In this document: positions 1 to 9,854 of the stretch, piece by piece
Position numbering within the stretch: position 1 is the stretch's first letter
How the letters are laid out: every line of letters begins with the position of its first letter
NCBI RefSeq assembly: GCF_026262505.1
Contig: NC_067204.1
Location: 22,537,300 to 22,601,299, forward strand
DNA: 64,000 nucleotides
Source: Trichomonas vaginalis G3
Lineage: Eukaryota; Parabasalia; Trichomonadida; Trichomonadidae
Direction: 5' to 3'
Position numbers and translations under genes: made by a program
The notes under the pieces: generated by a model
Databases searched by the model: none
What the model was told of the DNA's origin: nothing
What the model saw: only the letters and a program-made list of their open reading frames with translations

Positions 1-2505
1 TGCACTCCTGTCGGTCGCAGTGTCTCATTCTGGGAGACATTGCCTCTGCATGTCTCCCAGAATGGAACAATGTTCCGCATTGATAACTTGAACGCGGAAG
101 TTTGACCGACAAGAGTGTATTGTGCACTCCTGTCGGTCGCAGTGTCTCATTCTGGGAGACATTGCCTCTGCATGTCTCCCAGAATGGAACAATGTTCCGC
201 ATTGATAACTTGAACGCGGAAGTTTGACCGACAAGAGTGTATTGTGCACTCCTGTCGGTCGCAGTGTCTCATTCTGGGAGACATTGCCTCTGCATGTCTC
301 CCAGAATGGAACAATGTTCCGCATTGATAACTTGAACGCGGAAGTTTGACCGACAAGAGTGTATTGTGCACTCCTGTCGGTCGCAGTGTCTCATTCTGGG
401 AGACATTGCCTCTGCATGTCTCCCAGAATGGAACAATGTTCCGCATTGATAACTTGAACGCGGAAGTTTGACCGACAAGAGTGTATTGTGCACTCCTGTC
501 GGTCGCAGTGTCTCATTCTGGGAGACATTGCCTCTGCATGTCTCCCAGAATGGAACAATGTTCCGCATTGATAACTTGAACGCGGAAGTTTGACCGACAA
601 GAGTGTATTGTGCACTCCTGTCGGTCGCAGTGTCTCATTCTGGGAGACATTGCCTCTGCATGTCTCCCAGAATGGAACAATGTTCCGCATTGATAACTTG
701 AACGCGGAAGTTTGACCGACAAGAGTGTATTGTGCACTCCTGTCGGTCGCAGTGTCTCATTCTGGGAGACATTGCCTCTGCATGTCTCCCAGAATGGAAC
801 AATGTTCCGCATTATAACTTGAACGCGGAAGTTTGACCGACAAGAGTGTATTGTGCACTCCTGTCGGTCGCAGTGTCTCATTCTGGGAGACATTGCCTCT
901 GCATGTCTCCCAGAATGGAACAATGTTCCGCATTGATAACTTGAACGCGGAAGTTTGACCGACAAGAGTGTATTGTGCACTCCTGTCGGTCGCAGTGTCT
1001 CATTCTGGGAGACATTGCCTCTGCATGTCTCCCAGAATGGAACAATGTTCCGCATTGATAACTTGAACGCGGAAGTTTGACCGACAAGAGTGTATTGTGC
1101 ACTCCTGTCGGTCGCAGTGTCTCATTCTGGGAGACATTGCCTCTGCATGTCTCCCAGAATGGAACAATGTTCCGCATTATAACTTGAACGCGGAAGTTTG
1201 ACCGACAAGAGTGTATTGTGCACTCCTGTCGGTCGCAGTGTCTCATTCTGGGAGACATTGCCTCTGCATGTCTCCCAGAATGGAACAATGTTCCGCATTG
1301 ATAACTTGAACGCGGAAGTTTGACCGACAAGAGTGTATTGTGCACTCCTGTCGGTCGCAGTGTCTCATTCTGGGAGACATTGCCTCTGCATGTCTCCCAG
1401 AATGGAACAATGTTCCGCATTGATAACTTGAACGCGGAAGTTTGACCGACAAGAGTGTATTGTGCACTCCTGTCGGTCGCAGTGTCTCATTCTGGGAGAC
1501 ATTGCCTCTGCATGTCTCCCAGAATGGAACAATGTTCCGCATTGATAACTTGAACGCGGAAGTTTGACCGACAAGAGTGTATTGTGCACTCCTGTCGGTC
1601 GCAGTGTCTCATTCTGGGAGACATTGCCTCTGCATGTCTCCCAGAATGGAACAATGTTCCGCATTGATAACTTGAACGCGGAAGTTTGACCGACAAGAGT
1701 GTATTGTGCACTCCTGTCGGTCGCAGTGTCTCATTCTGGGAGACATTGCCTCTGCATGTCTCCCAGAATGGAACAATGTTCCGCATTGATAACTTGAACG
1801 CGGAAGTTTGACCGACAAGAGTGTATTGTGCACTCCTGTCGGTCGCAGTGTCTCATTCTGGGAGACATTGCCTCTGCATGTCTCCCAGAATGGAACAATG
1901 TTCCGCATTGATAACTTGAACGCGGAAGTTTGACCGACAAGAGTGTATTGTGCACTCCTGTCGGTCGCAGTGTCTCATTCTGGGAGACATTGCCTCTGCA
2001 TGTCTCCCAGAATGGAACAATGTTCCGCATTGATAACTTGAACGCGGAAGTTTGACCGACAAGAGTGTATTGTGCACTCCTGTCGGTCGCAGTGTCTCAT
2101 TCTGGGAGACATTGCCTCTGCATGTCTCCCAGAATGGAACAATGTTCCGCATTGATAACTTGAACGCGGAAGTTTGACCGACAAGAGTGTATTGTGCACT
2201 CCTGTCGGTCGCAGTGTCTCATTCTGGGAGACATTGCCTCTGCATGTCTCCCAGAATGGAACAATGTTCCGCATTGATAACTTGAACGCGGAAGTTTGAC
2301 CGACAAGAGTGTATTGTGCACTCCTGTCGGTCGCAGTGTCTCATTCTGGGAGACATTGCCTCTGCATGTCTCCCAGAATGGAACAATGTTCCGCATTGAT
2401 AACTTGAACGCGGAAGTTTGACCGACAAGAGTGTATTGTGCACTCCTGTCGGTCGCAGTGTCTCATTCTGGGAGAAATTGCCTCTGCATGTCTCCCAGCA
2501 TGAGA
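1..2505. repeat. 122-bp tandem satellite, about 20.5 units
   Basis: Head-to-tail units of 122 bp, virtually identical, run from the window edge to about 2505, where the last unit decays. Two units (near 811 and 1177) lack the same single G and are 121 bp long. Each unit holds a perfect 14-bp inverted repeat (ATTCTGGGAGACAT, 9-nt loop, then its complement) and a second inverted repeat across the unit junction (GACCGACAAGAGTG, 7-nt loop, complement with one mismatch), plus GGAACA-A-TGTTCC. Open frames inside it exist only because no stop falls in the repeated frame. The unit length is not a multiple of three, so coding is unlikely. G+C is visibly higher than in neighbouring DNA. The array probably continues left of the window. 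Confidence 0.97.
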
Positions 2506-2674
2506 CAATCTTCTGCAATCAGAATGGACTGGGTCATGAAAAAGTTGCAAAAGTCAAAAATTGAGGGTATTTTCAAGTACATAAATAAAACGCTTTTTTA
2601 TAAATAATATTTTCCACATTTGATATTTCAAATATGAATTAAAATCGATTTTGGTAAATTTTTTCTTTTTCACC

Positions 2675-3979
2675 ATGATTGCACAGGTACTTGAAGTTTT
2701 AGTCTTTTTATTTACATATTTGATGTCGTTAATAGCTGAACAAAGCACTTGTTCAATGTATATTCTAGTAAATGGTGTACAAAAATATAAAAGCACGCCA
2801 ACAAGAAAAGTCGACAATATTGAATTAATCGACAATTACAGTGTTATTCTTCCAAGTGGAAACTATTTAAAAATCAGAATGGGTCCTAAATCATGGCCAT
2901 TTTACCGAGGTAACGCTTTGGATACAGATTGTCTTGGATTACAACACTCAATTTACCATCACTTTCATCGCGCAGATGTTTGTTTATACGGTGTTTACTT
3001 CTACGATTATTTTATAGAATTAACCAGAGATTTCAACCTTATCAAATATCCAAATTCTACGAATCATTCATTACAAGTGTACCAGAAAATCGTTTTAGGG
3101 TTTTCGCATCATTCTGAGTTTGGTCACTTCATGCATGATATGCTTTGCCCGATTATGTCAATGCCTGCTGAAATTTTGGAAGGCGCAGAAATCTTTGTCG
3201 TATTTAATGAAAACGAAGCCAGAAACATATTTTCATTCTTAGGTTTTGATCCGAAACGTATACATTCACTCACTGGTCAGTGGGTTCATGGAATTGATGT
3301 TCATGTAACAGTTAGCCAATTTGGAATTAACGCGATGTTCCAAGCTTGGATTGATTTGCACCATTACATATATCAAAAATACAATTTGTACAATATTGCT
3401 CCAACACAAATGACAGCAATCAATAAACCAAAAGGAAATTGGGGATGTGTTGGAAATCTAGATTCTCTTTTCGAACGAGCTAAGTCATTCTACCCAGAAT
3501 ATAACTGGAAACTATATCCAGCGAGTACATTGTTTGATATTGAACGTACAGCCAAGATTTTAGCAGCATCTAAGTTATATGTATCGGCAGCAGGTTCCTC
3601 ATGTTTCAACTGCATTTATATGCATGAAAACACACAGATTTTGTTCTTCACTCGACAGCTTCCAGATAATCCAGCGTTAGCAGGTGTTGCAACACTTGGC
3701 ATTTTTGCATATGCAATCAGCACAGAAAACTTATCTAATGTTTCTATTTCTGATTTCGATCCTGGGCTTCACGAGATCATGTATGTTGTTAAATATGGTC
3801 ATTGGAATAATGGTATCGAAAACAGAACAAGCCTGCTGTTTGATATATCATTTTACAAGAGAGGAATTGATATATATAGCGAAACAGGAAAAACAAATGT
3901 TCTTGTCCACTCTAAATCATTTAGAACAAATACACATCGTAAGATTCAGCCATGCCGCACTTTCATGGAGTTTTTTTAG
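2675..3979 (+). CDS. GT61-like (DUF563) glycosyltransferase, membrane anchored
   Basis: Encodes 434 aa from the first ATG; an upstream in-frame TTG is unlikely to be used. Residues 4-20 form a hydrophobic signal anchor, suggesting a type II Golgi/ER protein. The middle holds GHFMHDML (about residue 150), resembling the GT61 motif around the NYFHWL-type block. Near residue 290-316 is DIERTAKILAASKLYVSAAGSSCFNCIYM-like sequence, which matches in layout the family's block 'E..elf..A.v.vg.hGagl.n..fm'. GT61 enzymes add sugars such as O-GlcNAc or xylose to secreted proteins. The donor and acceptor here cannot be told from sequence. It is the first gene after the satellite. TM anchor and motifs are seen directly; family assignment is by recognition. 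Confidence 0.7.
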   Translation: MIAQVLEVLVFLFTYLMSLIAEQSTCSMYILVNGVQKYKSTPTRKVDNIELIDNYSVILPSGNYLKIRMGPKSWPFYRGNALDTDCLGLQHSIYHHFHRADVCLYGVYFYDYFIELTRDFNLIKYPNSTNHSLQVYQKIVLGFSHHSEFGHFMHDMLCPIMSMPAEILEGAEIFVVFNENEARNIFSFLGFDPKRIHSLTGQWVHGIDVHVTVSQFGINAMFQAWIDLHHYIYQKYNLYNIAPTQMTAINKPKGNWGCVGNLDSLFERAKSFYPEYNWKLYPASTLFDIERTAKILAASKLYVSAAGSSCFNCIYMHENTQILFFTRQLPDNPALAGVATLGIFAYAISTENLSNVSISDFDPGLHEIMYVVKYGHWNNGIENRTSLLFDISFYKRGIDIYSETGKTNVLVHSKSFRTNTHRKIQPCRTFMEFF

Positions 3980-4395
3980 TTCCAAGAATAGAACTACCAG
4001 TTAAATATTATATTATATTATATTATATATTTTTGTTTTGTATTTCCTAAAAATTGAATTTACCAATAAACTAATTTTTTGAATTGATTCTGGATACTAT
4101 GTCCGAATACTTGTAATATCAGTAATTGAATGCTCTAATATTGTAATTGGTCTTAATATATATAATTTAACAATGATACAAACGCTAATATATCTAGTAA
4201 TTTAACAATTTTCAACTTTTATATAACAAAATTGAATTTGATAAGCAAAAGCTCAAATCCAAGGAATTTGCGGTGATAACATAACCAATAGAGAACAATT
4301 CTAATATAACGAGCGTATTATTTGATAAAAATATGTTGCAGTCAATTGTTGGAGGAAAAAATAATGCCACTTTTTTACCTCAAAAATAAAAAAAA
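3980..4395. other. AT-rich intergenic region
   Basis: Contains a short TATTA tandem run (about 4006-4025) just after the glycosyltransferase stop and otherwise AT-rich DNA. No gene or RNA is recognised. Confidence 0.7.
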
Positions 4396-4866
4396 ATGCA
4401 GTCTGAATTAATTGCTGCTGCAAAGGAATTCATTGTTATTTTCTACAATTTCGTAGTTACTAATAAGAGAGATATATACAAATTTTATGACTCCAATGCC
4501 ATTATTGTTCATTCAGATCATGAACAACCAATTAAAGTTTCAGAAATTAACGAAAATAGGGAAATATTCGAGCCAAATACACAGTTAAATGTAATCAACT
4601 ATTCTGTCGTTCCAAATGGCGATGCTGTTAACATAACTTGCAATATTCAGATCAAAACTCCATCTGGTACAAAATTAGGAACAGAATGTTTTACTATGGT
4701 TCAGAAAGAAGGCAATTACTTCATTGTAGCCGATAATTTATATTATTTACCAAACGAAAATCCGGAATTAGTAGAAATACCTTCATTTAAGCGCCAAAAC
4801 AGATTCCAAGATAAGCCACGTGGTAAGTTCAATCCTCAGAAGTTTGCTCCTTACAAGCCTCACTAA
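4396..4866 (+). CDS. NTF2-fold domain protein
   Basis: Encodes 156 aa from an ATG preceded by an A-rich run. The body (about residues 5-125) has the pattern of nuclear transport factor 2 domains: an N-terminal helix ending in FYNFVVTNKRDIYKFYDSNAIIVH, alternating strands, and a closing block resembling 'F.L......yyI.nD..r' (CFTMVQKEGNYFIVADNLYYL). The tail (130-156) is basic and rich in Arg, Lys and Pro. NTF2-like proteins act in Ran import (NTF2 itself) or as mRNA-export or G3BP-type scaffolds. The basic tail fits an RNA-binding adaptor rather than plain NTF2, which has no tail. This is an inference. Confidence 0.65.
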   Translation: MQSELIAAAKEFIVIFYNFVVTNKRDIYKFYDSNAIIVHSDHEQPIKVSEINENREIFEPNTQLNVINYSVVPNGDAVNITCNIQIKTPSGTKLGTECFTMVQKEGNYFIVADNLYYLPNENPELVEIPSFKRQNRFQDKPRGKFNPQKFAPYKPH

Positions 4867-5081
4867 AATTATTATATTTTTCGAAATATTCCATATTAAG
4901 GCACTAATGTATTTTGAAATATAAATAAACTGATTATAAATATATTCTTTACTTACTTTTTAATAGCTTATTCTCAAATCATAACAAATATTATTTTCAA
5001 CCATGATAAAAGCAAAAAAAATTACCATTTGAATAGATAAGAATATAGAAAATCATTTATACGAACAAAGAACTGAAGTTA

Positions 5082-5813
5082 TTAAAGAGCTGTTTTTCTT
5101 AGGATAGGACTAGCGAGATATTCGAGCATCTTAGATGTCTGTGGGCTTTGTAGGAATCCTGCTGGCATCGGACTTTTGAAAAGAACATTGGCTGATTTAT
5201 TTTCAACATTAGAAAATGGTTTCTTCTGAGAATTCTTAAATTCATCAATGGCTGTTCGAAATGATGTAGTGGCAGCCATCAAATCATTTTTATATCTGTG
5301 GTCAAGCATCATGGTATATCCTCCATCACAATAATCTGCCCATTCGCCTTGGAATTTTCTGTAACCTCCATCCAGTATATAAACATCTGGATAGAAGAGA
5401 TTTGGATACTCATTTGAATCTCTATCAATATTTCTAAATATTGATGCCATCTGAGGTCCTCTATTATGAGAAAATTCGCAATGAAATACTATTAATGCGT
5501 TATGTATTGGTGTCTCAAAGAATAATTTTTTGAGTAATTGAGGATCGTTGCAATTTATTGCTCCATTTATATGCCCGCCTTCATATTCATATGGGTATCT
5601 GCAGTCTATTATATATAGTTTCTCGAAGTATTCGTCATACACTCCAGTGATAATGTCAACAAGTGTATGTCCAGTAATTCTTGGAATCGGGCCGCTCGAT
5701 TCAAGAACTGGAATTCCGCTTTGATAAATTAATTCTTTTTGCTTTACAGGTGAAAAGTCAAGATCTGGAACTGGAACACCTGTCTTCGAAGGAGATTTAA
5801 AGGGCGATCTCAT
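5082..5813 (-). CDS. CDC25: Cdc25-type dual-specificity phosphatase
   Basis: Encodes 243 aa. A rhodanese/Cdc25 domain spans about residues 43-165: the entry motif IPRITGHTLVDII, the buried DCRYPYEYEGGHI (70-82), and the catalytic loop HCEFSHNRGP with Cys112 and Arg118 fitting CX5R. HCEF-S-x-x-RGP is the signature that separates Cdc25 from sulfurtransferases. Cdc25 removes inhibitory phosphates from the Thr/Tyr of cyclin-dependent kinases to trigger mitosis. The N-terminal regulatory region is very short (about 40 aa against hundreds in animals and yeast) but holds SPSK and SPVK sites that CDKs could phosphorylate. The C-terminal tail is Ser/Pro-rich (FKSPMPAGFLQSP). It faces away from the upstream NTF2-like gene's 3' end. 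Confidence 0.9.
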   Translation of the reverse strand: MRSPFKSPSKTGVPVPDLDFSPVKQKELIYQSGIPVLESSGPIPRITGHTLVDIITGVYDEYFEKLYIIDCRYPYEYEGGHINGAINCNDPQLLKKLFFETPIHNALIVFHCEFSHNRGPQMASIFRNIDRDSNEYPNLFYPDVYILDGGYRKFQGEWADYCDGGYTMMLDHRYKNDLMAATTSFRTAIDEFKNSQKKPFSNVENKSANVLFKSPMPAGFLQSPQTSKMLEYLASPILRKTAL

Positions 5814-6082
5814 TATAATTTTTTTAAACGTACGTTTTCTTTCAATTTAGATTTTAGGAACTTTTGAATACAATCATACATCAAACTTTAGAAAGTTGCG
5901 AAACATATTGTATGTACCCTTTTGGATCGGTTCCAACAACAAATGAAGAAAAATAGAAAGAAATTATTTGGAAAATTTAGAAAATTAGAATGAAGAAAGG
6001 AGACAAAAAAGTACTTGCAGGTAATAATTAAAAAAACATTATTTATTTAACAATTAAAATCAAATTGAAACATAATATTAGA

Positions 6083-7444
6083 TTACAAGTATCCAACGCG
6101 GTTGTGGTCAACACGGTATGAGTCGCTATCAGAGAAATCTGATGATGGATGATCAAATACGTTGTTATTTGCCTTTCTTGGGCTGGAAGTAACTCCATAA
6201 GGCTGATTCTGGTCGTAAACAGCAACGGTATCATCGGAAAGCATTGAACCTCTTTGGACGATGATTACAATTGAAAATCCGATCAATGAAATAAGCATTA
6301 GGTGAATAAATATAGAATACGAGGCAAAATATGGAACTGGATTGGCACAGAAGTTGCTAAGTGTGTTATTTGTGCCGCATGATAATGCTGGGATAGTAAC
6401 ATTTTCTTCAGGATCACATTCTTGCCAATCATAATATTTACTGTAATCAAAATCAGGATCTTTCAAGGCATCAACTGGTATTTCTTGAATGGATGTATTA
6501 GATAAGAATTGATTGAAGAAATTCTGAGTCAAATCATAGCCATTTTCACAAACATCTTTTCCAGCAGTTGCAATTGCTGTTACTGTAACTCCTAGTGCTC
6601 CAAACAAAAGAGCAACTATGATTACGAAGAATGAATATGAAGAAGCGCAGCAGATCGAAAGTTTTGATCTGGAAAAGTAAACAAGAGTCTGAAAAACGTA
6701 CATAAGAATGAAGAAAGCAAAGAATATATAAATCCAGACGCGGATAATGGTCCATGTCCTAACTGGAACTCTTCTGAAATGGTGCTCGAGTAAATATGTC
6801 GAATTTATACCTTTGTCTATGATAGATGCTACCTCGTCATATAAGTCCTTCTTTTTCCTTCCGCACTGTGTATCGTTATAACTTAAGAAATCTTCTTTTA
6901 AGTTTACAAGAGCAGCGTTTGCTACTTCTGGGAAGTTTGTGAATTGAGAATAGAATCCTTCTCCATAGTATATATTCATGCAGTAGTAAATCATCGAAAC
7001 AAAGAAGATAATCGAAAAAATTATATACGAGATTAAAGAGCATATGCCTGGTCTGGTTGATTTATGGGGGATGCACGCACATGCGCATGAAAACGATATA
7101 ACTAGTGCTACAATTATTGTAATGCAAGATATAATAATTATCGGAATAGCTGAATAACCATCGCCAAGAGTAAATGCTCTAAACTGCGTCACGTATCCAT
7201 AGAATGTATAAGATGTTTGAATTGATGGTTGCGTAGAAATATTAAATAATTTTATTGATGTTTTTGGTTTAAAACTAACATATGCTGAATAAAGTGCACT
7301 TACCGTATTTGGAACATCATGGAACTCACAATCGTATTTCTTGAAATTGAGCAGTGTAAGTAAAGAAAGCATTGAAAGAAAAAGATTTTTGAATAACTGA
7401 ATACGTTTAAAAGGGATTCTTGAAAAAAATAGAACAAATGACAT
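6083..7444 (-). CDS. Multi-span membrane protein, unknown family
   Basis: Encodes 453 aa. Hydrophobic segments lie at about 20-36 (signal or first span), 99-121, 136-158, 235-257, 269-292 and 374-396. Between spans 3 and 4 and before the last span are long Cys- and Asn-X-Ser/Thr-containing loops, suggesting an extracellular or luminal location with disulphides and N-glycans. The C-terminal 55 residues are polar and probably cytosolic. The two-paired-span layout with large loops loosely recalls tweety or prominin-like proteins, but no motif proves it. An internal Met at residue 25 is an alternative start. Function is unknown. Confidence 0.75.
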   Translation of the reverse strand: MSFVLFFSRIPFKRIQLFKNLFLSMLSLLTLLNFKKYDCEFHDVPNTVSALYSAYVSFKPKTSIKLFNISTQPSIQTSYTFYGYVTQFRAFTLGDGYSAIPIIIISCITIIVALVISFSCACACIPHKSTRPGICSLISYIIFSIIFFVSMIYYCMNIYYGEGFYSQFTNFPEVANAALVNLKEDFLSYNDTQCGRKKKDLYDEVASIIDKGINSTYLLEHHFRRVPVRTWTIIRVWIYIFFAFFILMYVFQTLVYFSRSKLSICCASSYSFFVIIVALLFGALGVTVTAIATAGKDVCENGYDLTQNFFNQFLSNTSIQEIPVDALKDPDFDYSKYYDWQECDPEENVTIPALSCGTNNTLSNFCANPVPYFASYSIFIHLMLISLIGFSIVIIVQRGSMLSDDTVAVYDQNQPYGVTSSPRKANNNVFDHPSSDFSDSDSYRVDHNRVGYL

Positions 7445-7682
7445 GACTTAACTTTGCTTATATCAAATATTATATGGAAATATATTTCCGGGTGTTTTTC
7501 ATTAAAATTTGAGAAAATTAGTTGTTGGATTAGGAAAAAATGAATTATTCTTAATACTAGGGAAAATATTGCTCCATTTAGCTATTTATTCTTTATTGTT
7601 TTAAAAATCTTCTTCTTTTTTTTTTTTGTTATTATTTTGTTATTATTATTATTGATATTTATTTATCTCGAAAGAAAAGGCT

Positions 7683-7730
7683 CAATTAACCCTTTATAAT
7701 TACCAAATTAACCCTTTATAATTACCAAAT
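7683..7730. repeat. Short direct repeat downstream of ankyrin gene 1
   Basis: Two adjacent copies of a roughly 23-bp sequence built on AACCCTTTATAATTACCAAA lie just beyond the ankyrin gene's stop codon. A T-rich and TTATTATTA microsatellite stretch precedes them at about 7610-7655. Confidence 0.85.
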
Positions 7731-7732
7731 GA

Positions 7733-9247
7733 TTAGTCGGTGAGTTTTCCGCCATTAGAAAGAAGAAGTTTGACTGTTTCTTTACAATTATGATATACTG
7801 CACTACAAAGAGCTGTTCTACCGAAATTATTTTTCTGATTGATATTTGCACCAGAATTAATCAGAAGCTCAACTATTTCGTAACAATTTTGTTTTGCTGC
7901 ATGATAAAGAGCTGTGCATCCGGCTTTATCACTCTGATTGACATTTGCGCCATATGAAATAAGAAGCTTAACTATTTCGTAACAATTATGTTCTGCTGCA
8001 CTACAAAGAACTGTTCTTCCGTATTTATCGCTTTCATTGACATTTGCGCCATGAGAAAGAAGAAGTTCAACAATTTCTTTTTTATTGCCAAATACTGCCT
8101 TCAGAAGAGGTGTTTCTCCAGTTTTATTTTTTTCATTGACATTTGCGCCATGAGAAAGAAGAAGTTCAACCATTTCTATACTGTTATTCAATATCGCAAT
8201 ATGAAGAGAGGTTAATTCATAATCAGCTTTATCGATGTTTGCGCCATATGATAGAAGAAGTTCAGCTGTTCCTATACTATTATAAATCACTGCTTGATGA
8301 AAAGCGGTTGTTCCAGATTCATATTCTGTGTTAATATTTGCTCCGTGTAAAAGGAAATATTCACAAAGAGGTGGGATATCAAACGCCGTTGAATAAAAAA
8401 AGCATTTGTTAACATCATTTGTTTGATCAAAATAAATTAAAAATGATTCAAGATCCTTATGCATTACGCAATATTCTAAATCTATATCCTCTTCGAACTC
8501 ATTCATCAAGAATGTAATAAAATCAATATTGTGTGAAATATTTGCACGTGCTATGCATCCTTCATCTGGTACTTCATATTTCAAACATTCACTTATGATT
8601 TCTGGATTTCCGCCTAAAAATGATAATTCTAGACAGTTAGTAGTTATTTCTGAGTTGAATTTCGTTCTTATTAACTTGAAACAATCAACTGCCCCGTAGT
8701 AACAGCATAGCTTAAGTAATGAATAACCGTCTTTAGAATATGGATATAAATAACTTTCCAATTTTTGATTTTTATCAAATTCTTCACTTTCGGTGAAGAA
8801 GATGAATCTATCTTTGTCATTATTCATGATTGCTCTGTAAATTGTATCTTCTGAAAGAATTTCTAGTTTTTCGGATTTCAATAATTTGTAATCATCTGCC
8901 ATATCAAAATTAATTCCATATTCTTTATAAAACAGGTAACTAGAAGTTAATGGAATATTGCCGGCCTCTTTTATATGATAATCATCAGATATTTGTTTAG
9001 CAAGTGCTAAGTATGACTTTGTACAGCGGTTATTAAACGTAATAATATGTAAAATGTTATTCATAACATTCCTCGGAAGTTGTTTATTTGTTTCAATCAA
9101 CTCTGTTTTGATCATGTTATAAATCGACTTTATTTCTTCTTCATTATTTGTTTTTAACTGATACAATGCCTTGTATGAATCGATGTAGTATTTACAAATA
9201 CTTCTCAATTCATTGTATTTATTTGAATCCGTGACTTGATCATACAT
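7733..9247 (-). CDS. DUF3447 plus ankyrin-repeat protein (gene 1, intact)
   Basis: Encodes 504 aa from the ATG giving MYDQVTDSNKYNELRS; the frame is open 30 bp further up but only to a TTG. Residues 1 to about 300 match the DUF3447 N-terminal region found in the large trichomonad ankyrin family (motif YSLLKLCCYYGAVDCFKLIRTKF). About six 33-residue ankyrin repeats follow (pattern GRTALCSAAEHNCYEIVKLLISYGANVN). Ankyrin repeats bind partner proteins; no enzymatic domain is present and the partner is unknown. It is the only intact member of the four-gene array on this strand. Its first 30 codons and upstream DNA are nearly identical to those of copies A and B. Confidence 0.92.
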   Translation of the reverse strand: MYDQVTDSNKYNELRSICKYYIDSYKALYQLKTNNEEEIKSIYNMIKTELIETNKQLPRNVMNNILHIITFNNRCTKSYLALAKQISDDYHIKEAGNIPLTSSYLFYKEYGINFDMADDYKLLKSEKLEILSEDTIYRAIMNNDKDRFIFFTESEEFDKNQKLESYLYPYSKDGYSLLKLCCYYGAVDCFKLIRTKFNSEITTNCLELSFLGGNPEIISECLKYEVPDEGCIARANISHNIDFITFLMNEFEEDIDLEYCVMHKDLESFLIYFDQTNDVNKCFFYSTAFDIPPLCEYFLLHGANINTEYESGTTAFHQAVIYNSIGTAELLLSYGANIDKADYELTSLHIAILNNSIEMVELLLSHGANVNEKNKTGETPLLKAVFGNKKEIVELLLSHGANVNESDKYGRTVLCSAAEHNCYEIVKLLISYGANVNQSDKAGCTALYHAAKQNCYEIVELLINSGANINQKNNFGRTALCSAVYHNCKETVKLLLSNGGKLTD

Positions 9248-9854
9248 GAAAAAATTTGAAAGCCTTTCTTCAGACAATACTTCAAATCAAAATAAGCAAT
9301 GATGGATTTTTCATATTAGTGTAGTAACGGCTTGGCTGAGTTGTTAAGTCAATGAATTGCTAATCCTATGGATTTAATTCCTGTCTTTCGTCTTAAAGAT
9401 TTACTTATACCCATCTGACGAGGATTCAAATTTTTGACGATGAGCATGAAGAATAATTGAAAATCAGCCTTAAACTAAAGAAATTGAATGCCGTGTCAAT
9501 ACGGCGAAAGCTTGCCCGAAACACTAAAAAAACTAATACGTATATAAAAGTTTGCTGTTGGAAAAATATATATCTATTGAAATTAATTATTTCAAAAAAA
9601 ATCATCGAGTATTTGTTAATTTTGAATGAAAGAGTTCAACAATTTCGTTGTATAGTGCCTGGGGAAAATTCTTTAATAATATACAATCTTAATGTAAAGG
9701 CTTTTCATTTAATTTTAATAATTTTTTCACTTATGTAAAAAATCTAACAAAAAGAATTCGTATTTAAAATTAAATTTATAATGATTGCTTAACTTTTATT
9801 TGCTCAAACTGTGCTTCTTTTGTTTTAACAAAAGGTATTTTCCTGTCACTATAA
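9248..9854. repeat. Intergenic spacer, repeat unit copy 1
   Basis: About 600 bp between gene 1 and copy A. It recurs nearly identically at 11604-12200, and a third time split by the Polinton (13959-14405 plus 38001-38160). It contains a tRNA-Ser-like relic. Plus-strand open frames in it are not conserved in frame between copies and are not believed. Confidence 0.9.
9326..9393 (+). pseudogene. tRNA-Ser(GCU)-like relic, copy 1
   Basis: The stretch GGCTGAGTTGTTAAGTCAAT followed by GAATTGCTAATCC lines up with the D-arm to anticodon-loop of eukaryotic tRNA-Ser(GCU), with about 27 of 33 positions agreeing with the consensus I remember. The loop reads TTGCTAA with anticodon GCT. A T-arm-like GGATTTAATTCC follows, but the long variable arm expected of tRNA-Ser is absent and the acceptor stem pairs poorly. 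It is therefore a decayed or processed tRNA fragment rather than a working gene. Covariance scoring was not possible here. Confidence 0.4.

Noticed and set aside
1-2505. CRISPR array
   Set aside because: Units are uniform head-to-tail with no unique spacers, and the genome is eukaryotic.
25-2550. Repeated 99- and 180-codon open frames on the minus strand of the satellite
   Set aside because: The 122-bp period is not a multiple of three, the same frame recurs in every unit and overlaps itself, and there is no coding signal; it is a by-product of the repeat.
9457-9738. Plus-strand open frame in the ankyrin spacers
   Set aside because: Its length and frame differ between the three spacer copies because of one-base length changes; no homology or start context.
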